The translations under genes were made by a program, and so were the position numbers. Below, piece after piece: positions 11,771-22,899 of a stretch of 64,000 bases of DNA (position 1 is the stretch's first letter; each line of letters begins with the position of its first letter). The notes under the pieces are model-generated. The model had not been told where the DNA came from and did not search any database. It saw only the letters and a list, made by a program, of their open reading frames with translations. Location: NCBI GenBank assembly GCA_964017125.1, contig OZ024916.1, forward strand, positions 1,216,107 through 1,280,106. The letters are read 5' to 3'. The DNA is from Flabesymbios commensalis. Its lineage: Eukaryota; Annelida; Polychaeta; Terebellida; Flabelligeridae.

Positions 11771-12822
11771 AAGGTCAAATTATTGACGTAAAATGAGAAA
11801 AATCGCAATAAATCTGCCATTTTGAATTTTTTTTCAGCTATTATTGAACTTGTCCAAGAACTACTTATTAGTAACATGCATAACAAATTTGAAGAGGATA
11901 TGTGAAAAACTTTTCAAGTTATCGCGCCCACAAGGTCAAATTATTGACGTAAAATGAGAAAAATCACAATAAATCGGCCATTTTTTTTTTTTTTTCAGCC
12001 ATTATTGAACTTGTCCAAGAACTACTTATAAGTAACATACATAACAAATTTGAAGAGAATATGTGAAAAACTTTTCAAGTTATCGCGCCCACAGGGTCAA
12101 ATTATTGACGTAAAATGAGAAAAATCGCAATAAATCGGCCATTTTTTTTTTTTTTCGGCCATTATTGAACTTGTCCAAGAACTACTTATTAGTAACATGC
12201 ATAACCAATTTGAAGAAGATATGTGAAAAACTTTTCAACTTATCGCGCCCACAAGGTCAAATTATTGACGTAAAATGTGAAAAAACGCAATAAATCGGCC
12301 ATTTTTTTTTTTTTTTCGGCCATTATTGAACTTGTCCGAGAACTGGTCATTAGTAACATGCATAACAAATTTGAAAAGGATATGTGAAAAACTTTTCAAG
12401 TTATCGCGCCCACAAGGTCAAATTATTGACGTGAGATGTGAAAAATCGCAATAAATCAGCCATTTTTTTTTTTTTTCGGCCATTATTGAACTTGTCCGAG
12501 AACCGGTCATAAGTAACACGCATAACAAATTTGAAAAGGATACGTGAAAAACTTTTCAAGTTATCGCGCCCACAAGGTCAAATTATTGACGTAAAAGGTG
12601 AAAAATCGCAATAAGTCGGCCATTTTAAATTTTTTTTCAGCCATTATTGAACTTGTCCGAGAAGTGGTCATTAGCTACATGCAAAACAAATTTGGGAAGG
12701 AAACATGAAAAACTTTTCAAGTTATCGCGCCCACAAGTAAATGTTAACGCCGACGCCGACGACGCCGAACTTCAATTGCAATAGCCCACCTTTTTTAATT
12801 AAAATTAAAAGGCGGGCTAAAA
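11771..12822 (+). repeat. Family A element: six 160-161-bp units plus hairpin tail
   Basis: AAGGTCAAATTATTGACGTA starts at 11771, 11932, 12093, 12253, 12414 and 12574, with tail entry at 12734. Spacings are 160 or 161. Each unit has CGGCCATTTT, a T-run of variable length, GGCCATTATTGAACTTGTCC and AACTTTTCAAGTTATCGCGC. The tail has GCCGACGCCGACGACGCC, then the TAGCCCACC / GGCGGGCTA hairpin and an A-run. The two right-hand units resemble the element at 1-350 most closely. Confidence 0.9.
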
Positions 12823-13160
12823 AATAAAACACCATTCTCCATGGATTAATCGTTTGAAGAAAATAAACAAAACAGTTATGCAGCTTTAATAATTATAAAA
12901 TATATTTACTAAATAGTATATTTCTTACTGTATTTTCATTGTTACATTGTCTTCAATTTTCACATAAATATATCTTAGGGTTGACTTCACATTTCTTATT
13001 TTTAAAATAGACTAGGTCAAGGGTCATAACCCCCAAAAGGCACATCTACAACCCCCTGAGGGATGTGTGTATGCAATATTATATGAAAGCAATCCGGCTA
13101 ACGGTTTGAGAGATATCGTCCGGAAACGAAACACAGACATCATGGGCGGGGGATAAAAAT
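12823..13160. other. Unassigned spacer
   Basis: AT-rich, nothing recognised. Confidence 0.4.
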
Positions 13161-13164
13161 GTGA

Positions 13165-13600
13165 CATCAGAATCACACCAAAATCTAATATGGCCAGGGT
13201 AAGGTCTTTCCTTGAAACAAATCAGTGAAGGGGTCAAGCTCTTGAGAGTAACATGTGATTTGTCGGCCATCTTGGATTTTGCTAAAAAAATAAACAATTC
13301 TAGAGACAAATTTCTCAGGGCCAGTGAGCTGAGCTTACCCAAATTAAATAGCCAAAATAAGCAAAACTGATATGTCCGCTAAAATTCTAAAACATACAAA
13401 AAATCAAAGTTATAAATATCAGAGTCACACCAAAAACTATCAGCACACATCCAGGATAAAAACCAAACATGAAACAAATCAACGAAGCGGTCCAAGCCCT
13501 AGAGATTGACATAGGATTTTGGCGGCCATTTTGGATTTTGTTGAAGAAACTGAAAAAACGTTAAAAAAAACAGGGGCAAATGTATGCAATTTTACTCTGA
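13165..13600. repeat. Two degenerate units of ~252 bp
   Basis: AGA(A/G)TCACACCAAAA occurs at 13169 and 13421. In both units it is followed by GAAACAAATCA, GGTC(A)AAGC and a GGCCAT(C/T)TTGGATTTTG word. Divergence between the two is high. Confidence 0.6.
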
Positions 13601-13639
13601 TACTATAATTTAAAGAATTTAAAATTGAATATTAACTGT

Positions 13640-14620
13640 CGTTTTAGCCCGTTTCCTTGGTTGTGACCTATAAATGGCTTTGGTTATTGGTGGCCATATT
13701 GTTTTGGATCTTTAGATGGCATTAAAACATAAAAATAACCATTGCAATGAAACCATTGTATTCAAATTAGGCAAAAATGAGGTATTACACAAAATTCCAG
13801 GGCTATTATTTCAAAAGATAAAAATTCAATATGGCCGACGGCAGCCATCTATTGCTTTGACCCTAAGATGACCTTGACTCTTGAAAATAATCATACCAGT
13901 GGAATCAGTGCATTCAAATTGGTCAAAAATGAGGTATTACACAAGATTCTAGGGCTTTTCTGTCTAGAGTTAAAATTTCAAGATGGCCGACGGCAGCCAT
14001 CTTGTTTTGACCCCTAGATGACCTTAAATCGTAAAAATAATCATACCAATGGAATCAGTATATTCAAATTAGTCAAAAATGAGGTATTACATGAGATTGT
14101 AGGGCTATTATGTCAAAACATAAAATTTCAAGATTGCCTACGGCAGCCATCTTGCTTTGACCCCTAGATGACCATGAATCGTAAAAATAACCATACCAGT
14201 TGAATCATTGCATTTAAATTGGTCAAAATGAGATATTACACAAGATTCTAGGGATATTCTGTAAAAAGTTAAAAATTCAATATGGCCAATGGCAGCCATC
14301 TTGGTTTTGACCCCTAGATGACCTTAAATCGTAAAAATAATCATACCAATGGAATCAGTGTATTCAAATTAGTCAAAAATGAGGTATTGCATGAGATTCT
14401 AAGGCTGTTATGTCAAAACATACAATTTCTAGATGGCGGGTGGCAGCCATCTTGTTTTGACCCCTAGATAACCTTGAATCGTAAAAATAAGCATACCTGT
14501 GCAACCAGTGAATTCAAATTGGTTAAAAATGAGGTATTACATAAGATTCTAGGACTAATCTGTCAAAAATTAAAAATTCAAGATGGCCGAGGGCAGCCAT
14601 TTTGGATTTATGCAAATAAG
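13640..14620. repeat. Tandem array, ~150-bp unit, about 6-7 copies
   Basis: The junction ATGGCCGACGGCAGCCATCT and variants starts near 13831, 13983, 14133, 14282, 14433 and 14583, spaced 149-152 bp. Each unit has TTTTGACCCCTAGATGACC, GTAAAAATAATCATACC, a GGAATCAGT stretch and CAAAAATGAGGTATTACA. The unit is unrelated to the other arrays except for the GCAGCCATCTTG word. Confidence 0.9.
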
Positions 14621-15247
14621 CATATCAAGGAAAAAAATGAAACATCACCCCTACATCAGATCTTATTTTACATATGTTGGACGACATGTGTGCAAAATTT
14701 CATAACTCTTTCCAGATTTGGACTTATGGGGTATAGGCTACTACAAGGTCAAAGGGAAGGGAGGCATAGGCAGTAGACTGTTTCCCAGGCGGGCACATAA
14801 TTAGTCTGAAGCAGACTAGCTATCTCAAACAACAACAATAACAATGAAAATGTGTCAGAAAATTTTCAGGTGCTCTAAATAAAGTTAAATTTTATGTAGA
14901 GAACGCTGGCTTACGTTAAAAAAACTGATCTAGACTATGATGGAGTTGACATGATAAAGAACGTCTGAGAATATTTTGATATGACTCAGTTACTTAAAGA
15001 AAATGCAATTTTTTAATTAAAAAATAAAACGTCTTCCTCACTAAAAAATCGCTAGCGTCAATAAATGCAGCAAGCAGAAATACGTCATCGTGGCATATCC
15101 GTTCTAATATCGAATCAAAAGGCTCCTTATCAGACTTAACCTAGGTCTGTTTCACACTAAATCGAAGTGAAATCATAAACTCATGCCATTTGAGGAGCGA
15201 GAACTGAAAGTGAAGTTCACCACCACCCAGTGAGCGCTGCCATCCTT
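14621..15247. other. Unassigned spacer
   Basis: No repeat boundary or convincing coding frame. Overlapping short frames near 15141-15434 fall at the edge of the next element and look accidental. Confidence 0.4.
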
Positions 15248-16198
15248 GATCAGGGGCCGACCGCTGATTAAAGTACGTACTACCTTTGAAGTACGTACTT
15301 CCATTGAGGTGTGCAGTACGTCGATCGAAGTACGCCTGCAGCTTAATTTTGGCTTGATAGGGCACTCACTTGTTGTGACCCCATTCATTTGCAACACATT
15401 ATTTCATTGGTCCAATAGTCAGTCTGTCCAATAATAATCAGGCTACTAAATTTACAGGAGTTCTGACTTTGTTAGATGCCATGCTTTTAACTGTAAAGCT
15501 GAGAGTGCAACAAGAGGTAAACATTTATCAATTTGAAGTGGATAATATCTATTGCCAACTAAAAGAAATAATGGACTTTAGAAAAGATAGTTTGAAATTT
15601 AAAATTATCAATTTATAGAGCAGTCCTATGTCTGGAAAATTAGGAATGTGCTATTAAAAGTTCTGCCATAGTCACATGCCTCATCGTCCGTACTTCCATT
15701 AAAGTCCGTACATCCTTTAAAGTACACCCTGTACTTCAATCTAAGTACACCCTCAGTGGAACAGATATAAAGTTAAATATATAATATTCCAAACATGAAA
15801 AACAGTTTTGATAAAATACATGTTGTACAATGAAATGTGCTCTTTCAAGTAGGCTAAACTATTTCTGGTAGCTGGCAAATGCTCAACAGTTCCAGGACAA
15901 ACGGATGAAAATTCAGCCTGTTGCAAAAGTCTTGGCTATATTCAGGTAAACAGAAAATAATTGGAAGTTCCTCTTATGAATAATTTAATAGCTTGATTAT
16001 CAATGTTCAGAAATAAACCATTCAACCAATAACATCTTAAGTTGCAAAGGGGTAATAAAATAACAAAGGAGAGTACCCATTTGTAAAAGTGAAGCTCAAG
16101 GTGTACTTAGATCAAAGTACGGACATATCTTAATCTAAGTACGTACTTCAAAGGAAGTACGTACTTTAATCTGCGGTCAGCCCCCCCCCCCCCCCTGT
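15248..16198. mobile_element. ~950-bp inverted-repeat element with AAGTACGTACTT words
   Basis: Left end: GGGGCCGACCGCTGATTAAA, then AGTACGTACTACCTTTGA and AAGTACGTACTTCC. Right end, read inward on the other strand: a G-run, CTGACCGCAGATTAAAGTAC, then GTACTTCCTTTGA and AAGTACGTACTTAG. More AAGTAC words sit in the middle (15686-15755). No reading frame spans it. I take it as a non-autonomous DNA transposon-like element; the right end carries a 17-nt C-run. Confidence 0.7.
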
Positions 16199-17580
16199 TG
16201 ATGGATAGTCAAAATAAGGCTTAGCCCTAGGCCTACTCAATTCTCCAAAATTTTGTAACCATTATTATCTCATTTGGCAACAACCCTAAAAAATGAGTAT
16301 TTCAAATGTTAGACCATTTGTAATGATTTGACAGGTAACACAATGTCAATGACAATTCTGATAATACTAATAGTCTATACCAGTTTCAAACGAATGATTG
16401 ATTAAAAGTTGTTTTAAGGCATGTCAGTCCTACGGTATATTTTTATTCATTTTCGAGTGTAAGGTATTTATAATAGGTTATAAATCTAGGAACTCTAGGG
16501 TACAGAAAAGGTGGTTTTAGATGGTTTTCGATTTGGCTTATAGTTTTCGGTGGCTTTCGACATTCACCACGCCCTCTGCTGGCCATGGCCAGGTGGGCGA
16601 TATTCAGAGATTCTGATACCTACTACACTATTTACCGTCGGTACAGGCTGATAATCAGTACGGTGATAGCATATTGTCTCCATTAACACTCCACATCGAT
16701 AATCCTGTAAGATTTACAAAAAAATAACCTTCTTATACAGTCATTTTCGCTAGAAATTTGAAAAGAATTCAAGTGCGCGCCAAATCTCAAAACAAGCCTG
16801 TTTAAAAAGGGAGAACTAAAACTAAGGAATATAAACCGAAATTTGATTTATAAATGCTCACCAGTAACCACATGTTACGGAACGTAGTGGAGGGCAAGAT
16901 CCTTCTAACTACATCAACCAGTGTCGATCATTCTAAGTTCTATAGTGCTGACTCCAAGGCAGGAGCGGATCCAAGGGGGGGGGGGGGGGAACCCCCCCTT
17001 GAAAAAAATTATAATCTTGCTTCGGGGTAGTCCCATCCGTGACCCATTGCATTCTGGGCTCGCGGGCCAGGAACTAGGCTAGCTTTGGGGTTACCTTATG
17101 AATTGGTGACACATTATTGGTCAAACAGTGGCCTGGATTGCAGGAAAAAGGCTTTGAAAAGCAAAATATTTCACAGGAAGGCCCCTCCGCGGACAGGCTA
17201 CAGTGAAATATTCCTTTGTCAAGTTTAACCCCTTCCCCGTCAATGAAGAGCTAAATCCCCACCTAAAAGGTATGGTGTAGCATGGACACTTTTCAAAGTG
17301 CAATTATAATCCCTTCAATTGGTAGCCTAATCAAAGAGTATTTAACCCTCATCCTCTGGGGCATTTCACTCGGAGGACAGAACATTTGGTCGTGTTGAAT
17401 AATTTCCCAAAATCCGGTTCATGTGCTATTATTTTGACAAGCCTTAAGATCGTCTGTTTTAATCGGCCTTGGTTTGACTTGCATAAGCAGGATGTAGTTA
17501 TCAGCAGAGAGTGTTAACATTGATGAGACTTGACATTGATATTTTGACTTCTTATAGTCGTCCTAAATAGAGTATCAGGT
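16199..17580. other. Mostly unassigned; includes a G-run and a dispersed repeat
   Basis: A G-run of about 15 lies at about 16977-16990, next to AGGAGCGGATCCAAGG. GTGACCCATTGCATTCTGGG and GGGCCAGGAACTAGGCTAG at 17038-17083 match, inverted, 41490-41570. AATATTTCAC and GTGAAATATT bracket a CpG-rich 50 bp at 17164-17212. No gene recognised. Confidence 0.45.
16569..16584 (-). promoter_or_regulatory. CTCF-like site
   Basis: On the - strand the sequence is GGCCAGCAGAGGGCGT. This fits the bilaterian CTCF core CCASYAGRKGGCRS at all but possibly the last position. It is a single site, seen by eye, and may be part of a repeat I did not recognise. Confidence 0.4.
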
Positions 17581-18115
17581 GAAGGGCGGTGCTGAGCGGC
17601 CGACCAAACTAATCGCTCAGTTTGCTCTTAAAAGCTGCTATTGAGGAGAGGGTCATTAGGGATCTGTTCCGTCAATCGCATATGCTATACGGCATGGTAC
17701 GGAAGCACTAGTCTACAGCAATCATCCAAGGGAAGCTGCATCCTCCTCGTATCTGGCCATAATCTTCAGGCTGATTGCCAGTGGTGTACCCTGGGACCTC
17801 TGTTCAACTGCGGTGCTCTCGCATCAGTGCTGGCGCTGGTGTAGGCCGTGGTAGCCTTAAATAACTGGCAATAGCGTGTTTGACATTAGGTCTCTCACGG
17901 GGGTTGTATGGAGTTACCCTTCTTATTGTTACTCTGGGGACTATCCGACCCGAGGATACCAGAGCTGTGCGAAATGCCATGGAGTTTCAACATTAAATTG
18001 CACAGCGAAACCCAAGTCTCCGGCCATCTGGGCATGTCTGGAGGTAGATCCCCTAGAAATGTCCAGAATCCCTAATCGGGCGAGCGAAGGTAAACGCTCT
18101 CAATAACCCACCATG
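17581..18115. other. GC-rich island of unknown nature
   Basis: Composition rises well above the surroundings and CpG is present. Two short + strand frames (17641-17844 and 17876-18106) lie here but show no domain. It could be an untranslated or decayed part of an unrecognised element, or an exon cluster of an unknown gene. Confidence 0.35.
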
Positions 18116-20133
18116 CCCTATCACCCCTACCCTCACATGATCATCTGTACATCATTCATCTCATCAATTGACTACAACGTTTTTATCGTATTACAATGTC
18201 ACTTAAAAAACCATATGTGCCGAAAAGTGACGTAACGCAATGATTTCCTACTACTACTGCTATTGATCTGGATTCAATATCAGCTGCATGGTGAAAGATG
18301 ATTCTAATCTGTTGTATTTTTGTACAAAAAATAATTTTGTCCCAGCGTGGTGTTACATAGCTCTAATCTGAATGTCTGTTTGTGTCCACCAAGAGTTATT
18401 TCGTCTGCTGAGGTTAAGAGGTCACTGAGGGGTTGGCCTACAGCAATTAATCAATTCAAAATGTTGTACAGGGTTGTCATCCTGAAGTTCTTTCTTCTTT
18501 TATAAATAACATTTTTATATGATGTAATTTACATAGGATATATAAATATTATAGGTCCAAGTGGTAAGCCAGTTCCCACGTGAGGACTTTTCGAAGCAGT
18601 CACCTGGGCCTACTAAATTTTTTTGGATCCAAAGAAATAATATAAGTAATAAAATCTAGAGCCATGACATCAGTTTGAATTATCTCCTGATTGTTTTGGA
18701 CCAGATCTTTGGTGGTCAAAAGTAGATGATTTTCGCAAAAATGATTAGCATGGAAACCATGTTGCAAAGGTGCTAAAACAGCGGGCTATGATACTGTTGC
18801 AAATCATGTTCTAACAATGATTATGTTAAAATATTCAGATGGTGTTCAAGCAATTTCGCCTAGACACAATGTTCAACAGATCGGCCTGTAGTTGGACGAG
18901 GTAGCCTATATGTCAGTCTATTTGTTTGCAAACACAGGTAATATTAGCTTAGACTGATCGGGTAATTTCCTAGATCAAATATAGTGGTCAAATATACGTT
19001 ATTTAAAAAGAATGTATATGGCGATATATATCTTCTTGTCAGCGTTTTTCAAGAGAAATTGTGGAAGCTCATCGGACCCAGATCGGCATTAAATTCACCC
19101 AGTGACTATATTCCATTGTTTACATGTCCGCCTGTGCCCGCCACAGGTTCTTCTAACTTCCCTAGTAAATATTAATTACACTATTATAAAATAAACTTTG
19201 CTAGATTATTTAGATATAGGTTTAAGGTAGGCCGATACGCCTATACTCGCACGTAGTTGTACAATTCGGACGCTATGTATGATGTATCGTTTTGTATTTG
19301 ATAGACATGATAGACATTAAGTTGTCTACTTCTACTCCGTTCGATTGTATTACCTGTTCATGGCAAGTCAATGTAATCTCAAACCCATCATGACCTACAA
19401 TAAAACAAAAACATATTTGTCTTGATTGCATGATATCTTGACTTCGTTTAGCAAGAAAATAGTTCAATATGTTTTTAACGGTTATATGCTACTTACAGGC
19501 TCAAACAGTTTGTAGAATACATGTATAGGCATATTATGTACTTACTGGCTTTTCGTTTCAATGTCCATCGTTGCTCAAAAAGGTTCTTTTTCATCTCTTT
19601 CTTCTCGTTATTTTTGCTGGTGTATAGTACGTTCAAAACGAGTAGCTGACCATGATTATATACATAATACCTTAGACTTAAAATTGGAATGCTTCATTCC
19701 CACAGAAAATAAAAATTGACTACTGTAGACTATGTTATTATGCAGTAGCCAGGAGGCTATGTACAAAAATGTATGTTTATTGAAATGATTTCCAATTAGA
19801 AATCGGGTGTTCGTAAATGTGTTCTCATGTATTAGAAATAATATTAAACAATTAAACACATTAGTAAGGGGTAATAAGGAGTCGTCTTCACAATAAAAAA
19901 AAATGTTGTTCTTCTGTAACAACGTAGGCCCTACGTGTGGGTGGTATATCTATAACACAACCATACTCCAGTGTGTTGGTGACGTTCGGTTACAGCAAAA
20001 TAACATCCAAATACGAACGTTAAAACGAAGTTGATTATCAGCCCGAAAATAATATTTCACCTTAATGTTGAATGAACGTTGTTTTCGGGTTATTCATATT
20101 AGGATTAACCTTTATTCAACACCATTATTCAAC
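18116..20133. other. Unassigned stretch
   Basis: AT-rich. No repeat or gene recognised except an inverted pair, CCCGAAAATAA / TTGTTTTCGGG, near 20042-20090 just before the satellite block. Confidence 0.4.
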
Positions 20134-20655
20134 GATTTGCGACCTTTTGCGACCATTTGCGACTGACCTTTTGTGATCATGTGCGACCATTTGTGATTAT
20201 TTGCGACCATTTGCAATCATTTGCGACATTTGGGACCATCTGCGACTTTTGCGACCATTTGCGACCATTCGCGAACCTTTGTGACCATTTGCGACCATGT
20301 GCAACAATTTGCGACCATTTACGACCACTTGCGATTATTTGGGTTATTTGCGACCTGCTGTGACCATTTGCGACCATGTGCGACCATTTGCGACCAATTG
20401 CGATCATTTGCGACCATTTACGACCATTTGCGACATTTGGGTTATTTGCGACCATTTGCGAACTCTTGTGACCACTTGCCACCATTTGCGACCAATTGAG
20501 ACCATTTGCAACCATTTGCGACCATGTGCGACCATATTGCGACCAATTGCGACCATGTGCGACCACTTGCGATTATTTGCGACTTTTGCGACCATTTGCG
20601 AACAATTGCGACCAATTACGACCATTGGCGACGTTTAGGACATGTGTGACCATTT
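20134..20655. repeat. 10-bp minisatellite array 1 (TTGCGACCAT)
   Basis: About 50 units of TTGCGACCAT with scattered substitutions and a few indels. Because 30 bp (three units) is ten codons and the unit has no stop in most frames, several overlapping open frames of about 70-130 codons appear on both strands. These are consequences of the repeat. Confidence 0.95.
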
Positions 20656-21021
20656 GCATTACAATGTCATTGGCATTAGACCTATTATATAAGGATTTAT
20701 CATTATTCATCACCTAGGGCCTACATGTCATCTTGATGGTGGAAGGCTATGCCATAATATATTCACAGGATTTTGCAACATAATGTCAATGTCATGATAT
20801 TGCTTTAAAATATCAAGATATTGCATAATAAGCCTAAATATCAACACGTGACACAACGTTATTATTTGTCATTATAAGGGCATGATGTGGCATGTACTAA
20901 CATAACATTATGTACGTCATTATTATGTCAGGACAATATGCGTCAGCAAGTGATATTAAATTATAGCTAGAGACAACTAGCTGTGACTTTTCAAGTAACA
21001 GTAAAGTTTGCACGTCGACTT
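20656..21021. repeat. Spacer of the duplicated block, copy 1
   Basis: It contains GGGCCTACATGTCATCTTGA, ATGATATTGCTTTAAAATAT, GGGCATGATGTGGCATGTA and TTTTCAAGTAACAGTAAAGT. The same order of words occurs at 21481-21863, so array plus spacer forms a duplicated unit of about 830-840 bp. Confidence 0.85.
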
Positions 21022-21480
21022 TTTGCGAACAATTGCGACCATTTGCGACCAGTCGCGACCATTTGCGACCATGTGCGGCCATTTGCGACCAATTGCGACC
21101 ATTTCAGACCATTAGCGATTATTTGTGACCATTTGCGACATTTGGGACATTTACGACCATTTGAGACCACCTGCGACCAATTGCGACCATTTGCGACCAT
21201 TTGCGACATTTGCGACCTTTTGCCAGCATTTACCACCAATTGCGACCATTTTTTACCATTTGCGACCAATTGCGACATTTGCCACAATTTGCGACTAATT
21301 GCGATCTTTTGCGACCATTTTTGACCATTTGCGACCAATTGCGACCATTTGCGACCATGCGCGACCACTTTTGATTATTTGCGACATTTGCGACCATTTG
21401 TAACCATTTTTTGACCATTTACGACCAATTGCGACCATTTGCAACATTTGCGACATTTGCGACATTTGCGACCATTTGCA
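21022..21480. repeat. 10-bp minisatellite array 2 (TTGCGACCAT)
   Basis: About 45 units of the same 10-bp word as array 1, entered through the same CACGTCGACTT junction that also opens the residual array at 21864. Confidence 0.95.
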
Positions 21481-21863
21481 TTACAATGTGATTGCCATTG
21501 GGCCTATAAAATAAGAATTTATCATTATTCATCATTAGGCTTATTCAGCAAATTCAGAACAGACCTAGGGCCTACATGTCATCTTGATGATGGTAGTCTA
21601 TGCCATAATATATTTGCAATTATAATGCAAATATCATGATATTGCTTTAAAATATCATGATATTGCATAATAGGCCTAAATATCAACACGTGATACAACG
21701 TTATGATTTGTCATTATAAGGGCATGATGTGGCATGTAGGCCTAATAACATAACATTATGTCATTATTATTTCAGGAAAATATGCGTCAGCAAGTGATAT
21801 TAAATCATAACTAGAGACAACTGCGACTTTTCAAGTAACAGTAAAGTTTGGACGTCGACTTCT
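21481..21863. repeat. Spacer of the duplicated block, copy 2
   Basis: Near-identical to 20656-21021 with small indels. It ends again in TTTTCAAGTAACAGTAAAGT and GACGTCGACTT. Confidence 0.85.
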
Positions 21864-21935
21864 GCGACCATTTGCGATATTTGCGACCATGTGCGACCAA
21901 TTGCGACCATTTGCGAACAATTATGACCAAATAGA
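21864..21935. repeat. Residual 10-bp array 3 joined to the 102-bp satellite
   Basis: About seven TTGCGACCAT-like units, then the sequence changes within one unit (ATGACCAAATAGATGTGAGA) into the first degenerate 102-bp satellite unit. The two satellites therefore abut directly. Confidence 0.8.
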
Positions 21936-22300
21936 TGTGAGATGACAAGATCTTGCCAACTGACATCTGACATGCAACAACTTCTACGTAATAAACACAT
22001 TGTTTTATGACATTAACAACATGTCATCAAATAGATGTGACATATTAACTATATTCTGATATCTCACAAAGATGTAAGCAAGGCAATAATCACATCGTTT
22101 TGTGACACAAACAACATGTTGTCGAATAGATGTGAGATATTGACAATATTCTGACATCTGACATCTCGCAATACTGCAACTCACTGGATATTCACATTGT
22201 TTTGTGACATAAAAAACATGTCGTCAAATAGATGTGAAATTTTGACAATATTCAATCAACAACATGTTGTCAAATACATGTGAGATATTGAAAATATAAT
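21936..22300. repeat. Degenerate leading units of the 102-bp satellite
   Basis: Units are recognisable by AAATAGATGTGA, CACAT(C/T)GTTTTGTGACA and AACAACATGT(C/T)GTC but are divergent. The right arm here reads TGACATCT rather than TCACATCTA. This is the usual pattern of an older, unhomogenised array edge. Confidence 0.85.
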
Positions 22301-22899
22301 GACATCTGTCATCTCACATGCAGCCATCCACGCCATTATCATATCGTTTTGCGACATCAACAACATGTCGTCAAATATATGTGAAATATTGACAATATTA
22401 TCACATCTAACATTTCAGGATGTTGCAACCCACGTCATAATCACATCGTTTTGTTACATCAACAACAGGTCGTCAAATAGATGTGAAATATTGACAACAT
22501 TATCACATCTAACATTTCAGGATGTTGCAACAAATATCATAATTACATCGTTTTGTGACATCAACAACATGGCGTCAAATCTATGTGAAATACTGACTAC
22601 ATTATCACATCTAACATTTCAGGATGTTGCAACCCATGTCATAATTACATCGTTTTCTCACATCAACAACATATCGTCAAATAGATGTGAAATACTGACA
22701 ACATTATCACATCTAACATTTCAGGATGTTGCAGCCCACGTCATAATCACATCGTCTTGTGACATCAACAACATATTGTCAAATAGATGTGAAATACTGA
22801 CAACATTATCACATCTAACATTTCAGGATGTTGCAACCCACGTCATAATTACATCGTTTTCTCACATGAACAAGATATCGTCAAATAGATGTGAAATAC

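Noticed and set aside
20157-21418. Frames of 60-130 codons in the 10-bp arrays, on both strands
   Set aside because: The 30-bp cycle of a stop-free 10-bp unit explains them.
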